63,060 nucleotides of DNA from Bacteroidota bacterium. GTDB taxonomy: Bacteria > Bacteroidota > Bacteroidia > Bacteroidales > NBLH01. The position numbers and the translations under genes are program-made. Numbering within the stretch: position 1 is the stretch's first letter; each line of letters opens with the position of its first letter. The notes beneath the pieces were generated by a model. That model saw nothing but the letters and a program-made list of their open reading frames with translations. It ran no database searches and had not been told where the DNA came from. Location: assembly GCA_025361565.1 (NCBI GenBank), contig JANYKN010000030.1, positions 1 through 63,060 of the forward strand, written 5' to 3'. This document shows, piece after piece, positions 19,519 to 29,373 of the stretch.

Positions 19519-19918
19519 ATGTCAGCAAATAAATATGTTATTGGCCTTGATTATGGAACGGATTCAGCCATGGCAATTATTGTGAATACTTCAAATGGAG
19601 ATGAAGTTTCCTCATCAGACAAAAACTATCCAAGATGGGCAAAAGGCAAGTTTTGCAATCCAATTAAAGATCAATATCGTCAACATCCGCTTGACTATAT
19701 TGAAGTTATGATTGATACAGTTAAGTCGGCAATTGAAAACCTTCTAAATAATAATTCAATCATCGATAATGATACTTGCGAAAAGCTGATTGCAGAATCT
19801 TTAGATCAAATTATTCCTCGAAAAAGAATATAAACCAAATGCATTGAATGTTGATATTTATTCCAAAATCTACAAGAAATACTTAAAAGTTGGGGCTTTT
19901 GTTGAAAATGAGATATAA
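19519..19918 (+). pseudogene. araB: Ribulokinase remnant: N and C termini joined by a large internal deletion
   Basis: The first 100 or so codons encode a clear FGGY-kinase N terminus (VIGLDYGTDSAMAIIVN, then YPRWAKGKF and QYRQHPLDYIEV, typical of ribulokinase). The reading frame then ends at 19833. From about 19817 another frame encodes the typical ribulokinase C terminus (KEYKPNALNVDIYSKIYKKY) up to a stop at 19916-19918. About 400 central residues, with most of the substrate and ATP sites, are missing. This is a deletion remnant beside the broken fucI. Confidence 0.85.
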
Positions 19919-20005
19919 GTTTTTATTCTCGATGTAACATTGTTTCATTCATAAGTAGAGATTTTAAATTTTATAAATGAACTGTCTAACTTTTATAATT
20001 AAAAT

Positions 20006-21079
20006 ATGAAAAAAGGGATTTACATTATTTATTACTTGGGAATATTACTGTTCCTAAACTCATGTTCAAATAAATATTATACTATGGAAGATTTCAAAAA
20101 AATTAGAAAAATTGATACACACACGCATATTGAATCTAAAAACTTTGCTTTAGTCGAACAGGCTAAAGAAGATAATTTTACTCTCGTTTCTATAAATACG
20201 GATATTCAGGATTATCCGTCTTTGAAGGAGCAATATGATGATGCAATGACAATGAAAACAAAATATCCTGAGAATTTTGCTTTTATAACAGCCTTTTCCC
20301 TTTCTGGCTGGGAATCGGCCAATTGGACAGAAAATACAATTGCTAAGTTAAAATCCGACTTCGCCAATGGAGCGCTGGGAGTTAAAGTCTGGAAGAATAT
20401 TGGAATGAGCGCCAAAGATTCAGCTGGAAATTACATCAGGATTGATGACCCAAAATTTGATGCGGTGACGAAATTCATTGCACAACAAGACAAAATGGTT
20501 TTGGGCCATTTGGGTGAACCTAAAAATTGTTGGTTGCCATTAGATCAGATGACAGTAAAAAATGACAAAAAATATTTCACGGAGCATCCTGAATTTCATA
20601 TGTTTTTACATCCTGAACTTCCAACGTATGAAGATCAAATTGATGCCCGCGACAAATTTTTAGAACGCAATCCAAATTTACGCTTCGTAGGTGCACATTT
20701 GGGAAGCATAGAATGGAGTGTTGACGAACTTGCCAGGCACTTGGATAAATTTCCCAACATGGCAGTAGATATGGCCGACAGGATATGCCACCTTCAATTT
20801 CAATCCCAAAAAGACAGAGAAAAAGTACGACAGTTTTTTATCAAGTACCAAGATCGCATTATGTATGCAACAGATGCTGGATTTGATTTTCCTGAAGATG
20901 ATAATGCCGCAAAAAGCAGACTACACGATACATGGCTCGAAGATTGGAAATACTTTGTAACCGACCAAAAGATGACAGTATCAAGGGTTGATGGAGAATT
21001 TGAGGGTTTAAAACTTCCTAAAGAAATTATAGATAAGATTTATTACAAAAATGCAGTACGTTGGTTTAAAATGAAATAG
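20006..21079 (+). CDS. Amidohydrolase-superfamily metal-dependent hydrolase, lipoprotein
   Basis: This 357-residue exported protein has a lipobox (FLNSCSN) and a TIM-barrel amidohydrolase domain. Metal-binding marks are KIDTHTHIE near the start, GHLGEP and FVGAHLGS in the middle, and YATDAGFDFP near the end. The fold resembles COG2159-type lactonases and decarboxylases. A role in hydrolysing a sugar lactone is possible, but is inference from context. A beta-propeller gene follows after 30 bases. Confidence 0.75.
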   Translation: MKKGIYIIYYLGILLFLNSCSNKYYTMEDFKKIRKIDTHTHIESKNFALVEQAKEDNFTLVSINTDIQDYPSLKEQYDDAMTMKTKYPENFAFITAFSLSGWESANWTENTIAKLKSDFANGALGVKVWKNIGMSAKDSAGNYIRIDDPKFDAVTKFIAQQDKMVLGHLGEPKNCWLPLDQMTVKNDKKYFTEHPEFHMFLHPELPTYEDQIDARDKFLERNPNLRFVGAHLGSIEWSVDELARHLDKFPNMAVDMADRICHLQFQSQKDREKVRQFFIKYQDRIMYATDAGFDFPEDDNAAKSRLHDTWLEDWKYFVTDQKMTVSRVDGEFEGLKLPKEIIDKIYYKNAVRWFKMK

Positions 21080-21109
21080 AAACATTTATCACCACAAAAA
21101 ACACTCAAT

Positions 21110-23524
21110 ATGAAGCTTATAAGATCGATTTTCAGCCATAATACTTTTTTTGGATCTATTTTAATCGCACTAATTCTGCTGAGTTGTAAAACAGCAGAAA
21201 ATCCTAACCAGTCCGAAAATAACATTAACCCAAACGGTAGAAATGACAAATGGGATTTTGTAGGAATTGGAGGTGGTGGCGCTATGTTCAATCCTTCAGT
21301 AAGTCCGCACAACTCTGATTTTGCCTTTGTGAGTTGTGATATGGGTGGTTCCTTTGTAACCTATAATGGAGGTGATTCCTGGAGAATGTTTAACCTACAC
21401 GGGATGGTTCAATTTTATGTATTTGATCCAAACGATTCAAATGTGGTTTATACCAATTCCATGGCCTTATTTAAAAGCATCGACAAAGGTAAAACCTGGA
21501 GTATTTTATATCCCAAGCCCTCAGAAATTAATGGATTGGTATCAAAAGGCGATCATGCTGAAGAAGTGCTGTTTACAAAAGACAGCACCGAAAGGAATGT
21601 ATTGGCATTAGCTGTAGATCCCTCCAATTCGAAAAAGTTGTATGCTGCCATTTCAATGAATGAAAAAACATTTTTCGCTATTTCAACTGATGGGGGTTTC
21701 CAATGGAATATGGAAAAAGAATTGGAGGAAGGTGTCAGTAAAATATTCATAGATCCCTCATCTACAGAAAACAATAGAATTATTTATATTGCAGGAAGCA
21801 AAGGAATTGAACAAAAAATAAATGGCAAATGGCAGATTAATAAGTTACCTGATGGTGTGAAAAAGATAACCACCATTTCAGGAGGGTATGATAAAAATCT
21901 CAAAAAAGTGATTATTTATGGAATTTCCGGACTTTCGTATTTCAATCCTGAAGAAGATAAATCGGGTATTTATTTTACGGATAATGGAGGACAGACCTGG
22001 GAAAACAGACAGGACGGATTACTTCGATTTTGTTATAAAGGAGCAGATCTTCCAGAATGGCGCACAATTTCTACAAGTGCTCAACATCCTGAAATAGTAT
22101 ATGTTTCATATGCGGGTTTAAAAGTACACAACGATACAACCTGCATTGGTGTGGCAAAAAGCGACGATTTCGGGAAAACCTGGAAATTGGTTTGGAAAGA
22201 TGATTTAACAAAAGATAAATTGATTTCCTCGTCTAATTTTGGCAGGGATTGGCTAAACGAACGCTTTGGTCCAACCTGGGGCGAAAACCCTTTTGGAATT
22301 GGTGTTTCACCAAATAATCCGGAAATATGTTTTACTACTGATTTTGGACGAACAATTAAAACAAAAAATGGAGGGAAAACATGGGAATCAGGATACTCTA
22401 AAAATGTGAAAGATTCTGCGTGGACATCCAGAGGTTTGGAAGTAACTACAGGATACAATATTGTGTTCGATCCATTCGATAATAAGCACGTATTCAACGC
22501 CATAACTGATATAGGTCTTTGCGAAAGTAAGGATGGCGCTAAAAGCTGGTCAAGCGCCACCAAAGACAATGGAATTCCACATGAATGGTCAAACTCAACC
22601 TATTGGCTTGTTTTCGACAAAGAAATGAAAGGCAAGGCATGGGCTGTAATGAGTGGAACACATGATTTGCCGCGGCCTAAAATGTTCAGAAAAAAAGGAA
22701 CTGCTGATTATAAAGGTGGTATTTTATTGACCGAAAATGCAGGAAAAACATGGCAACCTGTTAGTTCTTCAGCTGGTGAAGGCGCTTTTACGCATATTAT
22801 TTATGATCCTACAAGCAATAAAAATTCAAGGATATTATATGCCTGTGCATTTGGAAAAGGCGTTTACAAATCAGTCGATGGAGGAAAGAGCTGGGTTCAA
22901 AAAAACAGAGGAATAACTGGCAAAGAACCATTTGCGTGGCGAATTGAGCGCAGGGAAGTGGATGGTGCTTTATTTTTAATTATCAGTAGGCGGGGCGAAG
23001 ACGGAAGCATTGGAAGCGACACAGATGGCGCAATATACAAATCAATAGACGGAGCTGAAAATTGGACGAAAATTTCGATGCCAAAAGAAACAAATGCACC
23101 AACTAGTTTACTAATTGACCAGAAAAATCCAGGCACACTCTTATTATCAGCCTGGGGAAGGAAAACAATGGGTCAATTTTCTCCTGAAATTGGCGGGGGA
23201 ATTTTTCAATCGAATGATGAAGGTAAGAGCTGGACAAATGTTCTCGCTAAAGATCAGCATATTCACGATATTACATATGATAGCAGGAATAACAGATACT
23301 ATGCCTGTGGTTTTAATGGTTCCGCTTATTATTCCGAAGACGGCGCAATTACATGGACCCGGATAAAAGGCTACAACTTTAAATGGGGAAAAAGAGTTGA
23401 ACCAGATCCAAGAGATACTGAAAAAATATTTATAATAACTTTTGGCGGCGGAATATGGTATGGTCCTGCAAAAGGAGATGAAAACGCAGTTGAAGATATT
23501 GTTACAAAATTGAATGGGAATTAA
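21110..23524 (+). CDS. Secreted Asp-box (BNR) beta-propeller protein, putative glycan-active enzyme (copy 2)
   Basis: This 804-residue lipoprotein (lipobox LILLSCK) is a paralogue of the protein at 10421-12844. Both have the Gly-rich start (GIGGGGAMFNPSVSPH here), the WRM/QFYVFDPNDSN region and about ten Asp boxes (SIDKGKTWS, TDNGGQTWEN, TKNGGKTWES, SVDGGKSWVQ, SNDEGKSWTN). The two are similar along the whole length. Whether this is a hydrolase, a lyase or a binding protein is undecided. A propeller lyase for a uronic-acid linkage would suit the context. Confidence 0.75.
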   Translation: MKLIRSIFSHNTFFGSILIALILLSCKTAENPNQSENNINPNGRNDKWDFVGIGGGGAMFNPSVSPHNSDFAFVSCDMGGSFVTYNGGDSWRMFNLHGMVQFYVFDPNDSNVVYTNSMALFKSIDKGKTWSILYPKPSEINGLVSKGDHAEEVLFTKDSTERNVLALAVDPSNSKKLYAAISMNEKTFFAISTDGGFQWNMEKELEEGVSKIFIDPSSTENNRIIYIAGSKGIEQKINGKWQINKLPDGVKKITTISGGYDKNLKKVIIYGISGLSYFNPEEDKSGIYFTDNGGQTWENRQDGLLRFCYKGADLPEWRTISTSAQHPEIVYVSYAGLKVHNDTTCIGVAKSDDFGKTWKLVWKDDLTKDKLISSSNFGRDWLNERFGPTWGENPFGIGVSPNNPEICFTTDFGRTIKTKNGGKTWESGYSKNVKDSAWTSRGLEVTTGYNIVFDPFDNKHVFNAITDIGLCESKDGAKSWSSATKDNGIPHEWSNSTYWLVFDKEMKGKAWAVMSGTHDLPRPKMFRKKGTADYKGGILLTENAGKTWQPVSSSAGEGAFTHIIYDPTSNKNSRILYACAFGKGVYKSVDGGKSWVQKNRGITGKEPFAWRIERREVDGALFLIISRRGEDGSIGSDTDGAIYKSIDGAENWTKISMPKETNAPTSLLIDQKNPGTLLLSAWGRKTMGQFSPEIGGGIFQSNDEGKSWTNVLAKDQHIHDITYDSRNNRYYACGFNGSAYYSEDGAITWTRIKGYNFKWGKRVEPDPRDTEKIFIITFGGGIWYGPAKGDENAVEDIVTKLNGN

Positions 23525-23569
23525 ATTTAAAATATTCGATTGATTACACTTTCAATAATTAATTTAAAA

Positions 23570-25057
23570 ATGAAAAAATTTGTCCTATTTATCACAATCA
23601 TCTTTTTAGGAATGGCTATTTCTCAAGCACAGGAGCAACCAGAAATTAAAAAAATTAGACCTAAAGAAATTTTTGATGTACTTAACAATCCTGGAATTGG
23701 ATTCACCACCTTCCAACGTTTTAATGGAGATAGCCTAAATCCTGAAAAAGGTTGGACAGAAGGATTTCCAATTGTTTATCAAGCTTTTGATGGAGATTTG
23801 ACAAATAAAGATCATCCACAAACAACCATTGCCTATTTTAGGGTTGATTGGGCATTTGTTGAAACAGCCCCGGAAGTATATAATTGGCCGATGATTGATA
23901 AAGCTTTACGAACTGCCGCAGAACGTGGTCAAACACTTATGCTTAGGATTGCACCCTATGAAGAAGGTGAAAAAGATGTGCCGGCATGGTATAGAAAAAT
24001 AGTTGGAAAAGAAGACAAAAGCAAATCGGCAAAATGGAGAATTGACCCAGAAGACCCCAGATATGTTCAATATTTTGGTGGCTTGATAAAAGCTTTAGGT
24101 CAACGTTATGATGGCCACCCAGATTTGGAATCGGTTGATGTTTCCATTGTAGGTTATTGGGGCGAAGGTGATGGTACACATTTACTGACAGATCAAACTC
24201 GGATAGCTTTGATTAATTGTTATTTAGATAATTTCAAAAAAACATATCTTAATTTTCAACCTATCAATGGGGATGCGCCAGATCCATCTGTTGACTTGAA
24301 AGGCACAAATATAGCCGCTTCATGGCCCGATGGCAGAAATAATGGTACAGGTCCTCAAATGCGCTACCTCGGTTATAGAATGGATTGTCTGGGTGATATG
24401 ACCACCGACCTTTGGCCAGAAAAAAAATGGTGCCACATGACCGACATTTACCCGAAAGACATAATTAAAAGTGGAATGGGTGAAGCATGGAAAAAGGCAC
24501 CTGTAACCATGGAAATCTGCTATACATTCTTGCATTGGCTGGATGTGTTGAAATATGATGAGGAAACTGTTAATTATATATTTGGTGAAGCCCTTAAATG
24601 GCACATCACTTCTTTCAACGCTAAAAGCTGTCCGGTGCCAAAAGTTTGGAGTTCGCTGGTAGACAAATGGTTGAATAAAATGGGATACCGCTTTGTTCTC
24701 CGTAAATTTGAATATCCTTCTTTTGTTATTCGCCAGGGGCAATTGCCAATTTCAACAATTTGGGAAAATATTGGTGTTGCTCCGATTTATCGGGATTACA
24801 AATTTGCAATCCGGCTGAAAAATGAACAAAAAACTTTGGTATTACCAACCAATGCAAAATTGCTAGATTGGCTGCCAGGTGATATTGTTCATGAAGAAAA
24901 ACTTTATATTCCTTTCGATATGCCAGTTGGAAAATATCAAATTGAGATAGCAATTGTTGCACCTGTTTCTTACGAGTCGCGGGTTAAATTGGCAATAAAT
25001 GGACGAAACTTAGAAGGTTGGTATCCGATGGGTGAAATTGAAGTGAAAGATAAATAA
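23570..25057 (+). CDS. Secreted DUF4832-type glycosidase-like protein
   Basis: This 495-residue exported protein has a signal peptide ending at ISQAQ, and the ATG at 23570 starts it. The N-terminal part resembles a GH42-like TIM barrel (FRVDWAFVETAPEVYNW, RIAPYEEG, and a YWGEGDG segment with a candidate Glu). The C-terminal part (from about 380) fits DUF4832, a beta-sandwich found behind such barrels. No function is established for most members. It starts 46 bases after the beta-propeller stop. Confidence 0.7.
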   Translation: MKKFVLFITIIFLGMAISQAQEQPEIKKIRPKEIFDVLNNPGIGFTTFQRFNGDSLNPEKGWTEGFPIVYQAFDGDLTNKDHPQTTIAYFRVDWAFVETAPEVYNWPMIDKALRTAAERGQTLMLRIAPYEEGEKDVPAWYRKIVGKEDKSKSAKWRIDPEDPRYVQYFGGLIKALGQRYDGHPDLESVDVSIVGYWGEGDGTHLLTDQTRIALINCYLDNFKKTYLNFQPINGDAPDPSVDLKGTNIAASWPDGRNNGTGPQMRYLGYRMDCLGDMTTDLWPEKKWCHMTDIYPKDIIKSGMGEAWKKAPVTMEICYTFLHWLDVLKYDEETVNYIFGEALKWHITSFNAKSCPVPKVWSSLVDKWLNKMGYRFVLRKFEYPSFVIRQGQLPISTIWENIGVAPIYRDYKFAIRLKNEQKTLVLPTNAKLLDWLPGDIVHEEKLYIPFDMPVGKYQIEIAIVAPVSYESRVKLAINGRNLEGWYPMGEIEVKDK

Positions 25058-25078
25058 TTATATAAATCAAAGTATCCT

Positions 25079-26110
25079 ATGAAAAAATCAGTATTCACTT
25101 TTTATATATGGAAGGTTTTTCTTCTTTCCTACTTTTTGGTTCAATGTAATAAAGATCCAAAAAATCCCGGAAATCTGCCAATTGATACTCCTGTAGTAAT
25201 AAATAATTGCATTGTTATCGATAAATCAAAATTAGAGGAAATTGAAATATTCCCTGCTGATAATCCGCTTAACCAGGATATTTCATCATCACCAGTTGAT
25301 ACCCGTTCTGCTGCAATTATTAGTTTAATTGGCACTCCTGGAATTCATCCCGATTTCGGAAGTGGTCTCTGGGATGGTGCACCAATTGGCATACCTTTTA
25401 TTTTGGTTTGTAAAGACCAGTCAAAACTACCAATCGTTTTCAGGGCAAATGACTATGATGGAAATTATGGAAATGAAAGCGATCCTGGCCCATATCCAAT
25501 TCCACTCTCTGCACCTATTGAAGGAAGCGGTCTTGGTGGCGATAGCCATGTGTTGGCGGTTGATATGGATAACAAAATTTTATATGAACTCTACAATGCA
25601 AGGCCCAATATAGATAAAAGCCAATGGGAGGCTTCAGGAGGTGTAAATTGGGATTTAACAAAGAACTTTTCACGACCAGATCGTTGGACATCTGCTGATG
25701 CTTCTGGAATGCCCATGCTGCCTGTACTTGTTAGATATGATGAAGTTCTCAAAGGCACGATAGATCATGCAATCCGGTTTACACTAAGCAAAGCTAAAAC
25801 CATGAAAGCATATACTGCCCCTGCCAGTCATTGGAGCTCAGGCGATAACACAGATGCAAATGCTCCAACACCTTATGGGATGAGGCTTCGGTTAAAAGCT
25901 GATTTTGATATTAGTACATATTCCGCGACCAATCAGGTAATACTATCGGCATTAAAAAAATATGGTCTTATTTTTTCTGATATTGGATCTGATTTTTTTA
26001 TAAGTGGCTCGCCTGATGAACGATGGGACAATGATGATTTAAGTCAATTAAAAAATGTTAAAGCTGCTGATTTTGAGGTTATTCAAATGGGGGAAATCAT
26101 TAAAAACTAG
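25079..26110 (+). CDS. Conserved secreted lipoprotein of unknown function
   Basis: This 343-residue protein has a lipobox (FLVQCNK). The mature chain is rich in Pro, Asp and Trp and has distinctive segments such as NPLNQDISS, GIHPDFGSGLWDG, GLGGDSHVLAVD and TPYGMRLRLKA. The same set occurs in secreted proteins of other phyla that I know only as hypothetical. The compact beta-rich pattern could be an enzyme or a binding module. It is sandwiched between the DUF4832-type gene and a creatininase-family gene with short gaps. Confidence 0.65.
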   Translation: MKKSVFTFYIWKVFLLSYFLVQCNKDPKNPGNLPIDTPVVINNCIVIDKSKLEEIEIFPADNPLNQDISSSPVDTRSAAIISLIGTPGIHPDFGSGLWDGAPIGIPFILVCKDQSKLPIVFRANDYDGNYGNESDPGPYPIPLSAPIEGSGLGGDSHVLAVDMDNKILYELYNARPNIDKSQWEASGGVNWDLTKNFSRPDRWTSADASGMPMLPVLVRYDEVLKGTIDHAIRFTLSKAKTMKAYTAPASHWSSGDNTDANAPTPYGMRLRLKADFDISTYSATNQVILSALKKYGLIFSDIGSDFFISGSPDERWDNDDLSQLKNVKAADFEVIQMGEIIKN

Positions 26111-26134
26111 TATCCATGTGTTAAAAATCAGGTT

Positions 26135-26878
26135 ATGAAGCAAAAAGTATTATTTGAAGAACTCACTCCCGAAGAATTTAGAATACGTTTGGCAGAAGCT
26201 CCAATCGCTTATCTTCCGTTGGGAACCCTTGAATGGCATGGAGAGCATCTCCCTTTGGGATCAGACAGCGTTCAACCTTCTTCATTTTTTCAGGAATTAG
26301 CCATTCAGGTTGGAGGCATTGTAATGCCTGCTTTATTTCTGGGACCGGATAAAATGGAAGTAGTAAATGACGTGGAATATTATGGCAAAGATAGGGGTAA
26401 TAATTTTGAGGATGAAAAACAACGCTATGATAAACAGATACTTGCAGGAAGTGTTTATTGGATTCCCGATTCGCTTTTTATTTCACTTTTGGAAAGTATT
26501 TTAAAACAACTCAAAAGACAAGGATTTAAGATATTGGTGGCACATGGACACGGTCCTTCAACCCGAATAGTTATGGACCATTCAGAATTATGGGAAGCAA
26601 AGTATGGAATAAAAATATTCCATTTATGGGGCTCCGAAAACGATGATTGGAATGGCTTTATGTATGATCATGCTGCAATGCTGGAAACCTCGGTTGTTAT
26701 GAAATACAGGCCGGATTTGGTTCATATGGAAAACCTTTCACCAAATCCAGATATTTGGCCTTTGGGTGTTAGAGGCTATGATCCAAGGTTTTATGCAAGC
26801 CTTGAAAAAGGAAATGAAATAGTAAATATCCAAATGAATCGGATTGTTACAAAATTAAAAGAAGCACTGAAAAAATAA
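26135..26878 (+). CDS. Creatininase-family metal-dependent amidohydrolase
   Basis: This 247-residue cytoplasmic protein belongs to the creatininase/MftE superfamily. The metal-binding start is PLGTLEWHGEHLPLGSD (Glu, His, Asp), and VAHGHGPSTR and the late HAAMLETS complete the site. Members hydrolyse creatinine, formamides or cyclic amides, and several lie in carbohydrate loci with unknown substrates. The locus holds no creatinine pathway, so a sugar-linked amide or lactone is more likely. Confidence 0.8.
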   Translation: MKQKVLFEELTPEEFRIRLAEAPIAYLPLGTLEWHGEHLPLGSDSVQPSSFFQELAIQVGGIVMPALFLGPDKMEVVNDVEYYGKDRGNNFEDEKQRYDKQILAGSVYWIPDSLFISLLESILKQLKRQGFKILVAHGHGPSTRIVMDHSELWEAKYGIKIFHLWGSENDDWNGFMYDHAAMLETSVVMKYRPDLVHMENLSPNPDIWPLGVRGYDPRFYASLEKGNEIVNIQMNRIVTKLKEALKK

Positions 26879-27083
26879 ACTCTTATTAATATTGGTTGAT
26901 AAAATTTTTATTTCAAAAAATAGAGCTGAGGTTATGATTTAAATGAAAACAGACGGTTAGATTTTCAAAATGATAGTATGACGAGCAAATTGTAAAGTAA
27001 AGCCAGAGTTTTAAAAAAAATCAAAATATAAAACCAGTTTGAAGTATAATCCTTCAGATAAACAATAAAAAATTAAATGTTAA

Positions 27084-28118
27084 ATGAAAAAAATAGTAAC
27101 ATTCGGAGAAATTATGTTGCGGTTATCAACTCCAAACTATCAGCGTTTTTGTCAGGCAACAAATTTGAATGCTACATTCGGAGGTGGTGAAGCGAATGTT
27201 GCAGTATCCCTTGTAAATTATGGTTTAAATGCAGAATTTATAAGCAGATTGCCCATGAACGAAATTGCACAAGCTTGCATCATGGATTTGCATAAATATG
27301 GAGTTAGTACTGAAAATATGAAGTTTGGTGGAGAACGTATTGGAATTTATTTTCTCGAAACCGGAGCAGTAGCGCGGCCCAGTAAAGTAATTTATGATCG
27401 CGCCTATTCATCCATATCTGAGATTAAACCAGGAATGATAGACTGGGAAAAAGTATTTGAAAATACACAATGGTTTCATTGGACGGGTATTACTCCCGCT
27501 TTATCTCAAAGTGCAGCAGATACTGTAAGTGAAGCCATTCAAGCTGCTAATCGTTTGGGCATCACCGTTTCCACAGATTTAAACTTTCGTAAAAATTTAT
27601 GGAAATATGGTAAAAAGGCTTCAGAAGTTATGCCTGATTTGGTTAATGGATGTGATATAATTCTTGGAAACGAGGAAGATGCAGATATGGTTTTTGGTAT
27701 AAAACCAAAAGGTGTGGATGTAACCAAGGGTTATGTGGAAGCTACTGCTTATCAATCAGTTTGTACACAAATGATGACGAATTTTCCAAGAGCTAAAAAA
27801 GTAATTGTAACACTACGTGGCTCTATTAGTGCCAACCACAATAGCTGGTCCGGTATTTTGTGGGATGGGAAACAACTTTTCAAAGCCCCTGATTATAGCA
27901 TTACCCATATTGTGGATCGGGTAGGTGGTGGTGATAGTTTTATGGGAGGCTTAATTTATGGACTGATTACTTATACCGGCGATGATCAGAAAGCATTGAA
28001 TTTTGCGGTGGCGGCATCTTGCTTAAAACACACCATTCATGGCGATTTTAATCTTGCTACTGTAGGTGAGGTCGAAAACCTTATGAATGGTGATGGTTCA
28101 GGTAGGGTTTTAAGGTAA
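27084..28118 (+). CDS. kdgK: 2-keto-3-deoxygluconate kinase (PfkB/ribokinase family)
   Basis: This 344-residue sugar kinase shows the PfkB marks: FGEIMLRLSTPNYQRF at the start, the GGGEANVAVSL sugar-site loop, and the RVGGGDSFMGG anion hole with the catalytic Asp. It would phosphorylate KDG to KDPG, the step before the aldolase 23 bases downstream. KDG is the product of unsaturated uronate metabolism, linking this pair to the lyase and GH88. The KduI isomerase step is not seen in this window. Confidence 0.85.
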   Translation: MKKIVTFGEIMLRLSTPNYQRFCQATNLNATFGGGEANVAVSLVNYGLNAEFISRLPMNEIAQACIMDLHKYGVSTENMKFGGERIGIYFLETGAVARPSKVIYDRAYSSISEIKPGMIDWEKVFENTQWFHWTGITPALSQSAADTVSEAIQAANRLGITVSTDLNFRKNLWKYGKKASEVMPDLVNGCDIILGNEEDADMVFGIKPKGVDVTKGYVEATAYQSVCTQMMTNFPRAKKVIVTLRGSISANHNSWSGILWDGKQLFKAPDYSITHIVDRVGGGDSFMGGLIYGLITYTGDDQKALNFAVAASCLKHTIHGDFNLATVGEVENLMNGDGSGRVLR

Positions 28119-28141
28119 TTTTTATTCTAATAACTAAAGTA

Positions 28142-28825
28142 ATGGCAAAATACACAAGAATTCAAGTAGCTTTAGAAATGAATAGAACAGGCATGGTTCC
28201 AGTGTTTTACCACTCAGACATCAACGTTTGTAAAAATGTTTTAAAAGCATGTTATGACGGCGGTGTGCGGGTTTTTGAATTTACCAACCGTGGTGATTTT
28301 GCGCATGAAGTTTTCAACGAATTGAATAAATTTTCAATTAAAGAATTACCTGAAATGATTTTGGGAGTGGGATCTGTGGTTGATGCGGGTACTGCTTCTT
28401 TATACATTCAATTGGGGACTAATTTTGTTGTTTCTCCCATATTAAGAGAAGAAATGGCAAAAGTATGCAACCGCCGTAAAATATTCTGGTCACCTGGATG
28501 TGGTTCCTTAAATGACATTAGCTATGCCGAAGAATTAGGAGCTGAAGTTGTTAAAATTTTCCCTGCAGGGCAAGTTGGTGGCTCCAAATTCATAGAAAAT
28601 ATTTTAGGTCCGTGCCCCTGGTCAAGTATAATGCCTACGGGCGGTGTTGAACCAAATCTAGAAAATCTTACAAAATGGTTTAAAGCAGGCGCTATTTGTG
28701 TTGGAATGGGTTCACAGTTAATTACAAAAGAAATTATTGAAAAAGGTGAATTTGTTCTTTTATCACAAAAAATAAAAGATGTTCTGGTAATAATCCAAAA
28801 ATTAAAAACAGAATATTATCGGTAA
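28142..28825 (+). CDS. eda: KDPG/4-hydroxy-2-oxoglutarate aldolase
   Basis: This 227-residue class I aldolase splits KDPG into pyruvate and glyceraldehyde 3-phosphate. The catalytic Glu lies in VFEFTNRGDF, the Schiff-base Lys in AEVVKIFPAGQVGG, and the phosphate-binding loop in MPTGGVEP. Length is standard. It is co-directional with the KDG kinase and completes the uronate route into central metabolism. Confidence 0.9.
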   Translation: MAKYTRIQVALEMNRTGMVPVFYHSDINVCKNVLKACYDGGVRVFEFTNRGDFAHEVFNELNKFSIKELPEMILGVGSVVDAGTASLYIQLGTNFVVSPILREEMAKVCNRRKIFWSPGCGSLNDISYAEELGAEVVKIFPAGQVGGSKFIENILGPCPWSSIMPTGGVEPNLENLTKWFKAGAICVGMGSQLITKEIIEKGEFVLLSQKIKDVLVIIQKLKTEYYR

Positions 28826-28994
28826 TATTTTCATAACAACAGTTCAGTTTTTATTGTAAGTTGCTTACATACAGAAATTTTAATAAAGTTGTTTAATTTA
28901 ACTTCATACAAGATTATCAATATGATAGGTTAATTCAACTCAACTTTGACAAAGTATTACCATAAACGATATTGGAATAATTAAAATTAAACGC

Positions 28995-29327
28995 ATGCAT
29001 CAATTAACTGCTTATTGCAACGGAAAAATTTTTACGGGCACTACAATTCTATATCAAAAAGTAATTCTGGTTTGCAACGGAATTATAAATGGAATTATAG
29101 GAGAAAATGAAATTCTGACAAATGCGGAGATCATTGACCTTAAACATCAATTAATAGCTCCTGCATTTATTGATTTACAGATTAATGGAGGAAACCATAA
29201 ACTTTTTTCAGCCGAATTAAGCACAGAGGCATTACAGGCAACAAAGGAATATTCAAATAAAGGGGGAGTCGATCATTTTCTGATTACTCTTTTTTCAAAT
29301 AGTACTGAGGTTTTTATTGTATGCTGA
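28995..29327 (+). pseudogene. nagA: N-acetylglucosamine-6-phosphate deacetylase remnant
   Basis: The 110 codons match only the N-terminal quarter of NagA (normally about 380 residues). They cover the small beta-sandwich and the strand APAFIDLQINGG, where the metal-binding HG of the family has been replaced by NHK. The frame ends in TGA after STEVFIVC. An adjacent frame stays open for another short stretch (YADKNFKKVLKDILINN) before the next gene. Most of the barrel and catalytic residues are absent, so it is non-functional. Confidence 0.75.
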
Positions 29328-29373
29328 TAAAAATTTTAAAAAAGTATTAAAAGACATATTAATAAACAATCGT

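Noticed and set aside
22081-22569. A 162-codon open frame on the - strand inside the second beta-propeller gene
   Set aside because: The + strand frame has clear Asp boxes and a signal peptide. The reverse frame is a shadow of it.
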